Source: Arsukibacterium sp. MJ3
GTDB lineage: Bacteria; Pseudomonadota; Gammaproteobacteria; Enterobacterales; Alteromonadaceae
Length of the DNA stretch: 64,000 bases
Direction of reading: 5' to 3'
NCBI RefSeq assembly: GCF_000987765.1
Contig: NZ_LAHP01000010.1
Span: 81,756 to 145,755, forward strand
Shown here: positions 8,201 to 16,540 of the stretch, one piece after another
How the letters are laid out: each line of letters starts with the position of its first letter
How positions within the stretch are numbered: the stretch's first letter is position 1
The notes under the pieces: model-generated
What the model was told of the DNA's origin: nothing
The model's database searches: none
Seen by the model: the letters and a program-made list of their open reading frames with translations, nothing else
Program-made: the position numbers and the translations under genes

Positions 8201-9793
8201 AAACAGCGTGTTATTGCTGCTAACCAGTCATTCTCAGCGGCTTTTGGTAGTGTTGAACAATATTTAGACAATCCACGTAGCCACCATTTAGGTATTAGCT
8301 TGGTTAGGCGACGTTTTTATACCCGGCTACTGCGTGAATTAAGCGCCGGCGGGCATTGGCAAGGCGAAGAACTGGTCATTACCCCTGATGGAAGAGAGCG
8401 CCCAGCGCTGATTAACATTAGCGCTATTGGTGAGCAACAACAGGTCGCGTTCTTTGTGTTAGTGTTTACCGACATCACCGCCCAAAAACTGGCCGAAGAA
8501 GAATTACGTTATCTGGCCAATTATGATGCACTGACCGGCTTGCCAAACCGCGCCTTGCTAATGGACCGCATTCTGCATGCCATGGAGCAATCACGGCGAG
8601 AGAAAAAATCGCTGGCCTTATGTTTTATTGATTTAGATAAATTTAAGCAAGTTAACGACTCGCTGGGCCATGACATTGGCGATTTATTATTAAAAGAAGT
8701 GGCCCGCAGGCTTGGCCTATCTCTGCGTGAGCGCGATACAGTTGCCAGGTTAGGCGGTGATGAGTTTGTGGTGCTGCTAGAAGGCTATCGCCGTGGTGAA
8801 AATGTCAGCATGGTGGCTCGAAAAATGCTAACTGTCGTCAGTGAGCCGATGAAATTAGGGCCACATACCGTTGGTGTTTCACCCAGTATTGGTATCGCCC
8901 TGTACCCGGACGATGCCTTAACAGCACAAGAGCTGCTAAAACATGCCGACGTAGCGATGTATCATGCCAAAGAAGCCGGTCGAAATAACTTTCAGTTTTT
9001 TACCAATGAAATGAACATTAAAGCCCATATGCAACTGGCCCGGGAAACTCGTTTGCGAAAGGCGCATCAAAATAATGAGTTTTTTAATGTGTACCAGCCT
9101 ATTGTCGACAGCAAACAGCGAAAAATGGTTGGTGCAGAAGTACTGATGCGCTGGCAAAGTACCGATGGCGTTGTCTCTCCAGTTGAATTTATTCCACTGG
9201 CAGAAGAATTGCGCTTAATCATCAGCATGACTCAGCAGTTATTAGAGCGGGCCCTGGCTGATTTAAGCGAATGGCGTGCCAACGGTATCGACATCTACTT
9301 ATCGGTTAATTTAGCTACCCAACATTTAGAGCAAACTAATCTGGCTAGCCATACCGCCAATCTTTTGAGCAAATATCAATTGCCCGCCAGCTGCTTAAGG
9401 TTTGAGGTAACTGAAAGTGCACTGATGAATGATCCGCAAAGTGCTATTGAAACCATGTTGGCGTTAAATGCGCTAGGTATTCAGCTAGCACTGGACGATT
9501 TTGGCACCGGCTACTCGTCACTGAAATACTTGAAACAATTACCGATTGATGCGATAAAAATTGACCGCAGTTTTGTAAGTGATATTGGCATTGATAAAAA
9601 CGATGAAACCATTATCGATGCTATGCTTAGCATGGCTAATAGCCTGGGCATTTATTGCATCGCGGAGGGCGTTGAAACGCCCGAGCAACTGGCCTTTTTT
9701 ACCGAGCGACATTGTGTGCTGATCCAAGGCTATTTATTCTCTAAACCGCTTAGCGCAGCACAAATTACGGTATTTTGGCAACAGCAACTTTAA
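5246..9793 (+). CDS. Periplasmic-propeller sensor with PAS, GGDEF and EAL domains
   Basis: A 1515-residue cyclic-di-GMP enzyme. Order: signal/anchor (17-33); two-component-regulator propeller repeats through about 700 (for example GLSQSTVYDLMIDSNGFLWV and NLWLGTNNGLNKL); a Y_Y_Y domain (about 725-790); a membrane segment (about 800-817); two PAS domains (about 845-1085); GGDEF (motif at 1170-1174); EAL (about 1265-1510). The cyclase motif is intact and has an inhibitory-site RxxD (RERD) five residues upstream. The phosphodiesterase part reads E-V-L at 1298 and keeps the DDFGTGYSS and AEGVE motifs, so both activities are possible. Start is GTG 5246, with TATAAT at 5216-5221. Confidence 0.93.
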   Translation: MISRVNLLPDYSKLLIRTLLLSLLLVLSGHSLAQAPLLQPLTPDQGLSQSTVYDLMIDSNGFLWVATAGGLNRFDANNVSRMSGAEHSLDDIAFSRIVEDKQGRIWAAAETIGLYLYDNNNSTFNLFMALPNNGEVERYHAIFDVIDEDANHLLFSLDDEVHRLNKTTGQSTLLFSLKEYNAESAWFRVLFLNGNFIYAGATTGLLQYNIATATHQFVPYLATEDVNADQRQVKHLSSAGGRLYIGTVEGLYSLDLAQLEDPKRDAEPLQRQQNIANYNIWQMHWQGTKALVATEQGLFSFSSEDNTLEFLLRFSDSQLGLYDDNILDLVADDFGGYWLASRDDGAYYWHPRSLAFEHISRQTALGKQLSNDKIYQLTADAHNNLWLGTNNGLNKLNIDSSVTLAYFVSDDAKAVWHPGTIQQVMLDPNNPQQLWFTSSTGLNLFDTVNGELLPLPLANEANRRLLSSSYYFYVDNKQGVSQVYFGQDSTFYRYIPADGSVTELQIFQQLPMHYFAGIVGALPGKPDELLLATADQLWIYNSRLDKISLFYQASSYQPELQRYADQMVLDNNGILWLGINGIGLLGFDSESLKLTHHFTTKNKLIAEQVYALQKDHAGDIWFSSHSGLSRLQPKTLQIEHFSKADGLMVHEFNGGASTVLPDGRIAFGSMRGITLVDPKKLTSQEPRPKVNITDIRVLSGSFKAQSDILNDKNFNISHDDLGIQIQFSAMHFRDNHKMRYRFWLEGRDKINYPEQQTNKVVFPNLRSGRYRFNIVAIAPHTGLESDVSSISFVIEPAPWRSPRALLLYAIISLGLFYYLYRLRREQQRIITEAHQDIATSEQRLKQALASVDSGAFEWQASKDTLYSSRMQLMLGYGDLMNHITMQQHQSLIHPEDRDNYQQQWQRFLQQPSGSFDITYRLKHKENAWLWFRDQGRATILDNADRVLTITGTYSNITETRANMEKAKLFGEAFQQTRDWVVILDSKQRVIAANQSFSAAFGSVEQYLDNPRSHHLGISLVRRRFYTRLLRELSAGGHWQGEELVITPDGRERPALINISAIGEQQQVAFFVLVFTDITAQKLAEEELRYLANYDALTGLPNRALLMDRILHAMEQSRREKKSLALCFIDLDKFKQVNDSLGHDIGDLLLKEVARRLGLSLRERDTVARLGGDEFVVLLEGYRRGENVSMVARKMLTVVSEPMKLGPHTVGVSPSIGIALYPDDALTAQELLKHADVAMYHAKEAGRNNFQFFTNEMNIKAHMQLARETRLRKAHQNNEFFNVYQPIVDSKQRKMVGAEVLMRWQSTDGVVSPVEFIPLAEELRLIISMTQQLLERALADLSEWRANGIDIYLSVNLATQHLEQTNLASHTANLLSKYQLPASCLRFEVTESALMNDPQSAIETMLALNALGIQLALDDFGTGYSSLKYLKQLPIDAIKIDRSFVSDIGIDKNDETIIDAMLSMANSLGIYCIAEGVETPEQLAFFTERHCVLIQGYLFSKPLSAAQITVFWQQQL

Positions 9794-9843
9794 TTGCGGC
9801 CTGTTATACTGCGCGGCCTGAACCCTTCGTTGCCGGGAACGCT

Positions 9844-10692
9844 ATGCAACCTCACCTGCTAAAAGGCGCACTATTACTGTTGCTGGCCGAAGCTTGCTTT
9901 GCTGGCATTGGAGCTATTGTTAAATACACCAGCGATATGGCCAGCGAAGTACAAATTGTGTTTTTTCGCAACTTGTTTGCCTTATTGTTAATGTTACCGT
10001 TTTTATATCGTCATGGCTTCGTCATGTTAAAAACTCAACGCTGGTATTTGCATGTAAGCCGAGCGCTTACTGGCTTAATATCAATGTATTGTTTTTTTTA
10101 TGTGTTATCGCAATTGCCTTTAGCGCAGGCGATGATGATAATTATGTCATCGCCTTTCATTGTGCCGATACTGGCCCGTTTTTGGTTAAATGAACGCCCC
10201 AGCCGCACTACCCGCATTGGCATTGTGCTGGGGTTTATTGGTGTGGTCCTGGCGTTGCCTACCCCCGATCCAAGCCTTAATATGGTGCTTTTGTTAGCGT
10301 TATTTTCAGCTTTTTTGGTTGCCATTACTAAAACGACCATTCGAGCGATGGCCAGCACAGAATCGGCGGTACGAATAGTATTTTACTTTTCGTTACTAAC
10401 GGCCTTAATGTCTGCCATTCCGGTACCTTTTTATTGGCAACCTTTGCCAGGCAGTGTATGGCTGGCATTTATTGGTATGGGTATTCTGGCGGCAATTGGC
10501 CAGCTGGCAATGACCAATGCCTTTGCTATTGCCCCAGCCAGTGATATTGGCATGTGGACATACAGCAGCGTATTATTTGCCGGTGCTTTTGGTTATTTTT
10601 TTTGGCAAGAGCCGGTAACCTGGGGTTGGGTAGCCGGGGTTATCGTCATTTTTTATGCCGGTTATGTCACTACCCGCCAACGCCTTTTTTAA
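9844..10692 (+). CDS. EamA/DMT family transporter
   Basis: A 282-residue inner-membrane protein with about ten hydrophobic segments arranged as two EamA repeats, the drug/metabolite transporter fold. Positions such as ACFAGIGAIVKY in the first helix and LTGLISMYCFFYVLSQLPLAQAMMI in the first repeat fit this family. The substrate cannot be told from sequence. ATG 9844 is chosen over an upstream in-frame start at 9775, which would overlap the EAL gene and add a non-membrane leader; GGGAA precedes 9844. The stop is followed by about 140 bases before miaB with no clear terminator. Confidence 0.87.
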   Translation: MQPHLLKGALLLLLAEACFAGIGAIVKYTSDMASEVQIVFFRNLFALLLMLPFLYRHGFVMLKTQRWYLHVSRALTGLISMYCFFYVLSQLPLAQAMMIIMSSPFIVPILARFWLNERPSRTTRIGIVLGFIGVVLALPTPDPSLNMVLLLALFSAFLVAITKTTIRAMASTESAVRIVFYFSLLTALMSAIPVPFYWQPLPGSVWLAFIGMGILAAIGQLAMTNAFAIAPASDIGMWTYSSVLFAGAFGYFFWQEPVTWGWVAGVIVIFYAGYVTTRQRLF

Positions 10693-10831
10693 TACAGCTT
10701 GTAACGTAAATACGTGTAGAGATAGAAAAATGGCTTGCTACAAAGCTTTTGCCAACGATACTGGTACTGCGGCAAAGAACACGCTAAAATAGTTTCCTTT
10801 TTTTAAGCGACAACACAGGTAACAATCAACA

Positions 10832-12256
10832 ATGGGCAAGAAGCTGCACATTAAAACCTGGGGCTGCCAGATGAATGAATATGATTCATCGAAAATGGCA
10901 GACCTGCTGGATGCAACACATGGCTATACTCTGACTGACATAGCGGAAGAAGCCGATGTAATTTTGCTAAACACTTGCTCTATCCGCGAAAAAGCTCAGG
11001 AGAAAGTGTTCCATCAACTGGGTCGCTGGCGTCCTTTAAAAGAAAAAAACCCTGACTTAATTATCGGTGTTGGTGGCTGTGTCGCGTCGCAGGAAGGCAA
11101 AGCCATCCGCGATCGTGCACCCTTTGTTGATATTGTTTTTGGTCCACAAACGTTGCATCGCTTACCTGAAATGATTAATTCAGTCCGCGGTTCACACTCG
11201 CCAGTGGTCGATGTGTCTTTCCCTGAAATTGAAAAATTTGATCGCCTGCCAGAACCTAAAGCCGATGGGCCAACCGCCTTCGTGTCGATTATGGAAGGCT
11301 GCTCTAAATACTGTACCTTTTGTGTCGTACCCTACACCCGTGGTGAAGAAGTCAGCCGGCCGCTGGACGACGTATTGTTTGAAATAGCCCAACTGGCTGC
11401 CCAGGGCGTGCGTGAAGTAAACCTGCTGGGGCAAAATGTTAACGGTTACCGTGGCGACACCTATGATGGGGTGACTTGCCACTTCTCAGAACTATTGCGT
11501 TTAGTGGCGGCGATTGATGGCATTGACCGTGTGCGCTATACCACCTCGCATCCTATCGAGTTTAGCGACGACATTATCGAAGTATACCGTGACGTACCAG
11601 AGCTGGTAGACCACTTGCATCTGCCGGTACAATCGGGCTCAGATCGGATCCTAAACCTGATGAAGCGTGGCCATACCGCCTTGGAATATAAGGCCCAAAT
11701 TCGTAAGTTGAAAAAAGTGCGGCCTAATTTAAGCATGTCGTCAGACTTTATTATTGGCTTTCCCGGTGAAGACGATGCTGATTTTCAGGCCACCATGGAC
11801 CTTATTCAGGCTATCGACTTCGATATGAGCTTTAGTTTTATTTACAGTGCCCGCCCTGGCACCCCGGCAGCCGACTTACCTGATGATGTTACCGATGATG
11901 CAAAAAAACAGCGGCTGTATATTTTACAAGACCGGATTAACCAGCAGGCACTGAAAATAGCCCGCAATATGCTGGGCACTGAGCAACGCATTCTGGTTGA
12001 AGGCCCCTCCAAAAAGAATATTATGGAACTGACCGGCCGCACAGAAAACAACCGGGTAGTTAACTTTGAAGGCTCGCCACAGATGATTGGCCAGTTTGTT
12101 GATGTGAAAATTACTGATGTGTTTAGTAACTCACTCCGTGGTAATTTAATCCGGACTGAAGCTGAAATGGGCTTGCGCCGCCAAGTGGCACCGGCCCAAA
12201 TTTTAGCCAGACAACCCAAAGCTGACCCTTTGGGTGTCGCTACTTTTACGCCCTGA
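10832..12256 (+). CDS. miaB: tRNA-2-methylthio-N6-isopentenyladenosine synthase
   Basis: A radical-SAM methylthiotransferase that converts i6A37 to ms2i6A37 in tRNAs reading UNN codons. The 474-residue length is standard. The N-terminal domain supplies the three cysteines for the auxiliary cluster ([32 protein letters not shown]). The radical-SAM motif is [19 protein letters not shown]-terminal TRAM domain follows (about 375-440). It is the first gene of a same-strand run miaB-ybeZ-ybeY-corC-lnt, the usual order in gammaproteobacteria. Confidence 0.97.
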   Translation: MGKKLHIKTWGCQMNEYDSSKMADLLDATHGYTLTDIAEEADVILLNTCSIREKAQEKVFHQLGRWRPLKEKNPDLIIGVGGCVASQEGKAIRDRAPFVDIVFGPQTLHRLPEMINSVRGSHSPVVDVSFPEIEKFDRLPEPKADGPTAFVSIMEGCSKYCTFCVVPYTRGEEVSRPLDDVLFEIAQLAAQGVREVNLLGQNVNGYRGDTYDGVTCHFSELLRLVAAIDGIDRVRYTTSHPIEFSDDIIEVYRDVPELVDHLHLPVQSGSDRILNLMKRGHTALEYKAQIRKLKKVRPNLSMSSDFIIGFPGEDDADFQATMDLIQAIDFDMSFSFIYSARPGTPAADLPDDVTDDAKKQRLYILQDRINQQALKIARNMLGTEQRILVEGPSKKNIMELTGRTENNRVVNFEGSPQMIGQFVDVKITDVFSNSLRGNLIRTEAEMGLRRQVAPAQILARQPKADPLGVATFTP

Positions 12257-12281
12257 GCCGGCCATAACCGCGAGTGCACAA

Positions 12282-13286
12282 TTGAACACTGATAACGTGA
12301 ACGTAGCAGAACTGGTTCTGGAACCGGCCGACAATAATAGGTTAAAACAACTTTGTGGCCCTTATGACGATAATTTAAAGCACCTTGAACGTCGCTTGCT
12401 GGTTGATATCAGCTATCGCGATAATGTGTTTAAAATTGCCGGTCCCGATGTCAATGTTGGCGCGGCCACCGAGGTTTTACTGAAATTGTTTCAGCTAACG
12501 TCTGGCACGCGCCAGCAAGCTCAGGACCTTACCCCGGAACAGGTTCATCTAACCATCAGTGAAAATTTTGACATTCAGTATGAAGAACAACATGACAGTG
12601 CCCGCGATTTCAGCCTGAAAACGAAAAAAGGGCTGGTGAAACCCCGCAATCCTAATCAGGCAAGCTATGTGGCTAATGTGCTTGCGCACGATGTCTGTTT
12701 TGGGGTTGGCCCGGCCGGCACAGGCAAAACGTACCTCGCAGTAGCTTGTGCGGTTGACGCTTTAGAAAGTGGCAAGGTTAAACGTATTGTGTTAACCCGA
12801 CCAGCAGTAGAGGCGGGAGAAAAGCTTGGTTTTTTACCTGGCGATTTAGCGCAAAAAGTAGACCCTTACTTGCGGCCATTGTACGACGCGCTATTTGAAA
12901 TGCTTGGTTTTGAAAAAGTAGAAAAATACCTGGAACGTGGCATTATTGAAATTGCGCCACTGGCTTACATGCGTGGTCGCACCCTTAACGATGCTTTTAT
13001 TATTTTAGATGAAAGCCAGAACACCACCATGGAACAAATGAAAATGTTCTTAACCCGCATTGGCTTTAGTGCTAAAGCAGTGATCACCGGCGATGTAACG
13101 CAGATTGACTTGCCACGCAGTCAATACTCTGGCTTGAAACATGCTATCGATGTTTTATCTGACGTTAACGAAATTAGTTTTAACTTTTTTACTGCGAAAG
13201 ATGTGGTACGACATCCCATAGTGCAGCGTATTGTGCAAGCTTATGAAGCGCACGAACTGGAAAAATTATCGGCCAAAACTGAATAA
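12282..13286 (+). CDS. ybeZ: PhoH-like ATPase YbeZ
   Basis: A P-loop ATPase of the PhoH family that partners YbeY in rRNA maturation and ribosome quality control. Walker A is [14 protein letters not shown] and Walker B is [12 protein letters not shown], followed by the [10 protein letters not shown] segment typical of the family. Family proteins begin with an LEPADNNRL segment, present here. The start is uncertain: TTG 12282 fits family length best, GTG 12234 would overlap miaB by 23 bases, and GTG 12297 is also possible. It ends in the overlap TAATG with ybeY, implying translational coupling. Confidence 0.93.
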   Translation: MNTDNVNVAELVLEPADNNRLKQLCGPYDDNLKHLERRLLVDISYRDNVFKIAGPDVNVGAATEVLLKLFQLTSGTRQQAQDLTPEQVHLTISENFDIQYEEQHDSARDFSLKTKKGLVKPRNPNQASYVANVLAHDVCFGVGPAGTGKTYLAVACAVDALESGKVKRIVLTRPAVEAGEKLGFLPGDLAQKVDPYLRPLYDALFEMLGFEKVEKYLERGIIEIAPLAYMRGRTLNDAFIILDESQNTTMEQMKMFLTRIGFSAKAVITGDVTQIDLPRSQYSGLKHAIDVLSDVNEISFNFFTAKDVVRHPIVQRIVQAYEAHELEKLSAKTE

Positions 13287-13747
13287 TGGGCATCGTACTG
13301 GATTTACAACTGGCCAGCTGCCATGCCGAATTGCCAACAGAACATGATTTTGAGCGCTGGATTAACGCCGCTATTCAACCGTTTCAAACCGAAGCAGAAG
13401 TCACGGTGCGCATTGTCGATAACCCGGAAAGTCAGCAACTTAATTTGCAATATCGTGGTAAAGACAAATCCACTAATGTACTGAGCTTCCCATTTCAAGC
13501 ACCTCCTGGCATGGAATTGCCGCTGCTGGGCGATATAGTTATTTGTGCGCCGGTTATTGCGAGCGAAGCGAGCCAGCAACAAAAAGTACTTAACCACCAC
13601 TGGGCTCATATGGTGGTGCACGGTTGCTTGCATTTATTGGGGTTTGACCATATAAATGACAGCGATGCTGAAGAAATGGAAGCCGAAGAAATTCAGATCC
13701 TGGCTAGTCTTGGTATAAATAATCCCTATTTGTTAGATGATAACTAG
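13286..13747 (+). CDS. ybeY: Endoribonuclease YbeY
   Basis: A single-strand metallo-endoribonuclease needed for 16S rRNA 3'-end maturation and 70S ribosome quality control. The zinc-binding signature [11 protein letters not shown] (near residues 112-122) is complete, and the family segment [17 protein letters not shown] is present. Length 153 residues is normal. The start codon shares one base with the ybeZ stop. Confidence 0.96.
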   Translation: MGIVLDLQLASCHAELPTEHDFERWINAAIQPFQTEAEVTVRIVDNPESQQLNLQYRGKDKSTNVLSFPFQAPPGMELPLLGDIVICAPVIASEASQQQKVLNHHWAHMVVHGCLHLLGFDHINDSDAEEMEAEEIQILASLGINNPYLLDDN

Positions 13748-13795
13748 GGCCTGTTTACGCTTAATTATTATTAATCATGGAGCATAAGTTCACGA

Positions 13796-14668
13796 ATGAG
13801 TGACGACAACCCCCACTCTAGCCGCGGTTCTGCCGGCAAAACCTGGTTAGAGCGTATCGCCAGTATTTTTAGTGCAGAACCACAGGATATTTCAGATCTG
13901 GTCGAGATAATAAGCGAAGCAGCAATGCGCCAACTTATTGATAGTGATACGAAAAGCATGCTGCAAGGCGTGTTAGATGTATCAAAAATGCGGGCACGCG
14001 ACATTATGGTGCCGCGCTCGCAAATGGCCACCATCGACATTGAACAGCCAGTTAGCGCTTTTTTACCCATTTTGCTGGAAAATAACCACAGCCGATATCC
14101 GGTGGTTAACGAAGATAAAGACCACGTCGAAGGTATTTTACTGGTAAAAGATTTATTGCAATTCGCCCTTAACCCAAATCAAACTGACTGGCATATTCGT
14201 GATTTTCTGCGCCCTGCCGTTATTATTCCGGAAAGTAAGCGGGTTGATGCACTGTTAAAAGAGTTCCGGCAAAAGCGTTACCATATGGCCATTGTTGTGG
14301 ATGAATATGGTGGTGTATCTGGGCTGGTTACCATTGAGGATATTCTGGAACAGATTGTTGGCGAAATTGAAGATGAGCACGACGACGAAGAAGATAACGA
14401 CATTAAAAAAATGGCTTCCCGGGTGTTCCAAGTCAGTGCCCTGACGCCACTGGATGAGTTTAATGAAAGTTTTGGTACCGGCTTTGACGAAGAAGATGCT
14501 GATACTATTGGCGGCATAGTGTTGCACGCCTTTGGCCATATGCCTGAGCGCGGCGAAAGCATTCAACTGGGCGATCTGACCTTTAAAGTCAGTAAAGCCA
14601 ATAGCCGTCGCCTGCTGCAACTGCAGGTTATTAAAGCAAAAGAGCCTGTTGCTGCTGAGGACGCCTAA
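13796..14668 (+). CDS. corC: CNNM/CorC-type CBS domain protein
   Basis: YbeX/CorC, a cytosolic protein linked to Mg2+/Co2+ efflux and, in E. coli, ribosome assembly. The 290-residue protein has tandem CBS domains (about 65-190), starting with ARDIMVPRSQM and including MAIVVDEYGGVSGLVTIEDILE, and a C-terminal CorC_HlyC domain. An acidic stretch (EIEDEHDDEEDND) joins the two parts. It lacks the membrane DUF21 domain of larger paralogues. GAGGA near its end could serve as the ribosome binding site for lnt. Confidence 0.94.
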   Translation: MSDDNPHSSRGSAGKTWLERIASIFSAEPQDISDLVEIISEAAMRQLIDSDTKSMLQGVLDVSKMRARDIMVPRSQMATIDIEQPVSAFLPILLENNHSRYPVVNEDKDHVEGILLVKDLLQFALNPNQTDWHIRDFLRPAVIIPESKRVDALLKEFRQKRYHMAIVVDEYGGVSGLVTIEDILEQIVGEIEDEHDDEEDNDIKKMASRVFQVSALTPLDEFNESFGTGFDEEDADTIGGIVLHAFGHMPERGESIQLGDLTFKVSKANSRRLLQLQVIKAKEPVAAEDA

Positions 14669-14703
14669 TCATCGCTACTGTTACCGCTAAAACCACCTTT
14701 GTT

Positions 14704-16233
14704 GTGCTACTGCTAAGCGGCGCCGGTGCGTTAAATACCTTAGCTTTTGCCCCATTTACTTTTTGGTGGCTGCCGTTTTTTACTTTAGCGTTGTTAAGCG
14801 CGGTGATCAACCGGGCCCGTAGCTGGCGGCTAGCGGCTATGGCCGGTTTTATTTATGGTCTGGGTTGGTTTGGGTTTGGTATTAGCTGGGTCCACGTCAG
14901 TATTGAGCAGTTTGGTGGCTTACCACTGGCAGCAAGCCTGGGGCTTATGGCCCTGTTAGTTAGCTATCTGGCATTGTTTCCGGCCCTGGCGGCACTGCTT
15001 AGTTACCGTTTACGCCACGGTGTACTCACGTTTGCCGCAGTGTGGGTTGCGGTTGAATGGCTGCGAAGCGTGTTATTTACTGGTTTTCCCTGGCTGTCGC
15101 TCGGTTATAGCCAAACCTCTGCTGGTTTAGCCCCTTACGCACCCCTGATTGGTGAAACGGGTATTAGTTTTATACTTGCCGCCAGCGCTGCCGCGCTGGC
15201 GCGGGTATACCAGAGAGCCCCCTTATTAACGCCATCGCTTTTAACGCCAACGCTATTACACAGAATTGTGCCACTGGTTCTGGCAGCAGTAGTACTGGCA
15301 AGCGCTCCGTTATTGGATAGGATGAAAGGCTGGCACACCAGTGATCGCAGCATTAGCGTGGTAATGGTTCAAGGTAATATTAAACAGGAGTTACGCTGGC
15401 AGCCAGAGCAAGAATGGCTCACCATGCTGAAGTATCTTGACCTTACCCGGCCACACTTCGTCAATGCTGATATTGTGATCTGGCCCGAGGCCGCTATACC
15501 GCAATTAGAACCGCTGGCTGAAGCCTTTCTGGACAACCTGAACCGAGCGGCATTTTATAACAATACGGCTGTTGTTACCGGTATTCTTGACTATAACCTT
15601 AAAACAGAACAAGCCTGGAATAACTTAATTGTGCTGGGTAAAGATAAGCCCGAGGCAACTGAAGGCCAATATTTTTATGGCCATAACAACCGTTTTAGTA
15701 AACATCATTTACTGCCTATTGGCGAATTTGTGCCAATGGAAAACTGGCTACGTGCTTTGGCCCCTATTTTTGACTTGCCCATGAGCTCTTTTAGCCGGGG
15801 CAGTTTTGTGCAACCAAATTTACTGGCCAACGGTTATCACTTGCTTAGTGCCATTTGTTTTGAAATTGCCTTTCCCAGGCAAATTCGGGCGAACCTAACT
15901 AACGATACTGATGTTATTTTAACAGTAAGCAACGATGCCTGGTTTGGTGACAGTATTGGCCCGCATCAACATTTACAAATTGCCCAAATGCGCGCCCGCG
16001 AGTTTGGCAAACCGGTTTTGCGTGCTACCAATAACGGCATTACCGCCACAATAAATGCCGATGGCAGCATCCGGCAGCGGTTACCGCAGTTTAAAGAAGC
16101 CGTATTGCTGGACACTGTACCACTTAGCATCGGCCATACTTGGTATAGCCGCTTTGGCGATTGGCCCTTGGCGTTATTTCTGACAGTATTCCTAGCTAGC
16201 GGATGGCTGCATCGTCATTTTCGCCAGTCTTGA
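14704..16233 (+). CDS. lnt: Apolipoprotein N-acyltransferase
   Basis: An inner-membrane enzyme that adds the third acyl chain to the N-terminal cysteine of lipoproteins. The N-terminal half has about six membrane segments; the C-terminal half is a nitrilase-like domain. The expected triad is visible: Glu in IVIWPEAAIP, Lys in RFSKHHLLPIGEFVP, Cys in LLSAICFEIAFP. GTG 14704 is the first conventional start, but it has no ribosome binding site and begins inside the first membrane helix. The open frame extends back to 14668, where an ATC sits six bases after GAGGA. The true start may be that unusual codon. Confidence 0.95.
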   Translation: MLLLSGAGALNTLAFAPFTFWWLPFFTLALLSAVINRARSWRLAAMAGFIYGLGWFGFGISWVHVSIEQFGGLPLAASLGLMALLVSYLALFPALAALLSYRLRHGVLTFAAVWVAVEWLRSVLFTGFPWLSLGYSQTSAGLAPYAPLIGETGISFILAASAAALARVYQRAPLLTPSLLTPTLLHRIVPLVLAAVVLASAPLLDRMKGWHTSDRSISVVMVQGNIKQELRWQPEQEWLTMLKYLDLTRPHFVNADIVIWPEAAIPQLEPLAEAFLDNLNRAAFYNNTAVVTGILDYNLKTEQAWNNLIVLGKDKPEATEGQYFYGHNNRFSKHHLLPIGEFVPMENWLRALAPIFDLPMSSFSRGSFVQPNLLANGYHLLSAICFEIAFPRQIRANLTNDTDVILTVSNDAWFGDSIGPHQHLQIAQMRAREFGKPVLRATNNGITATINADGSIRQRLPQFKEAVLLDTVPLSIGHTWYSRFGDWPLALFLTVFLASGWLHRHFRQS

Positions 16234-16540
16234 TTTTAATTGCGTCACCCAGCCACCTAAACTGCTAAAGCTCTACACTTTTTTAAGGTTGTACGCCTGA
16301 TAAAAATCAGCTGAATTACAAATTGTAACAAATGTTTAGTTAAGCCCTAGCATAGAAATTACACAAAACAACACTTTTCGGGAACTTTTCATTTATGGTT
16401 GCATTGGTGCTTTTTCTGTGAAAAAACTTTGTTCATGCTGAATAAAACAGCAATGCGATAAAGCGCTATTAAAGCGCTATAAGCATCAGATAAAATCAGC
16501 AATATGACTGATTGAAACAAAATCCAGAGGAAGTACCTAA
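16234..16540. other. Intergenic region before the subtilase gene
   Basis: About 300 AT-rich bases without a convincing reading frame. It holds a direct repeat of AAAGCGCTAT (near 16461-16482) and an AGAGGAA ribosome binding site before 16541. No clear terminator for lnt and no consensus promoter could be assigned by eye. Confidence 0.5.
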
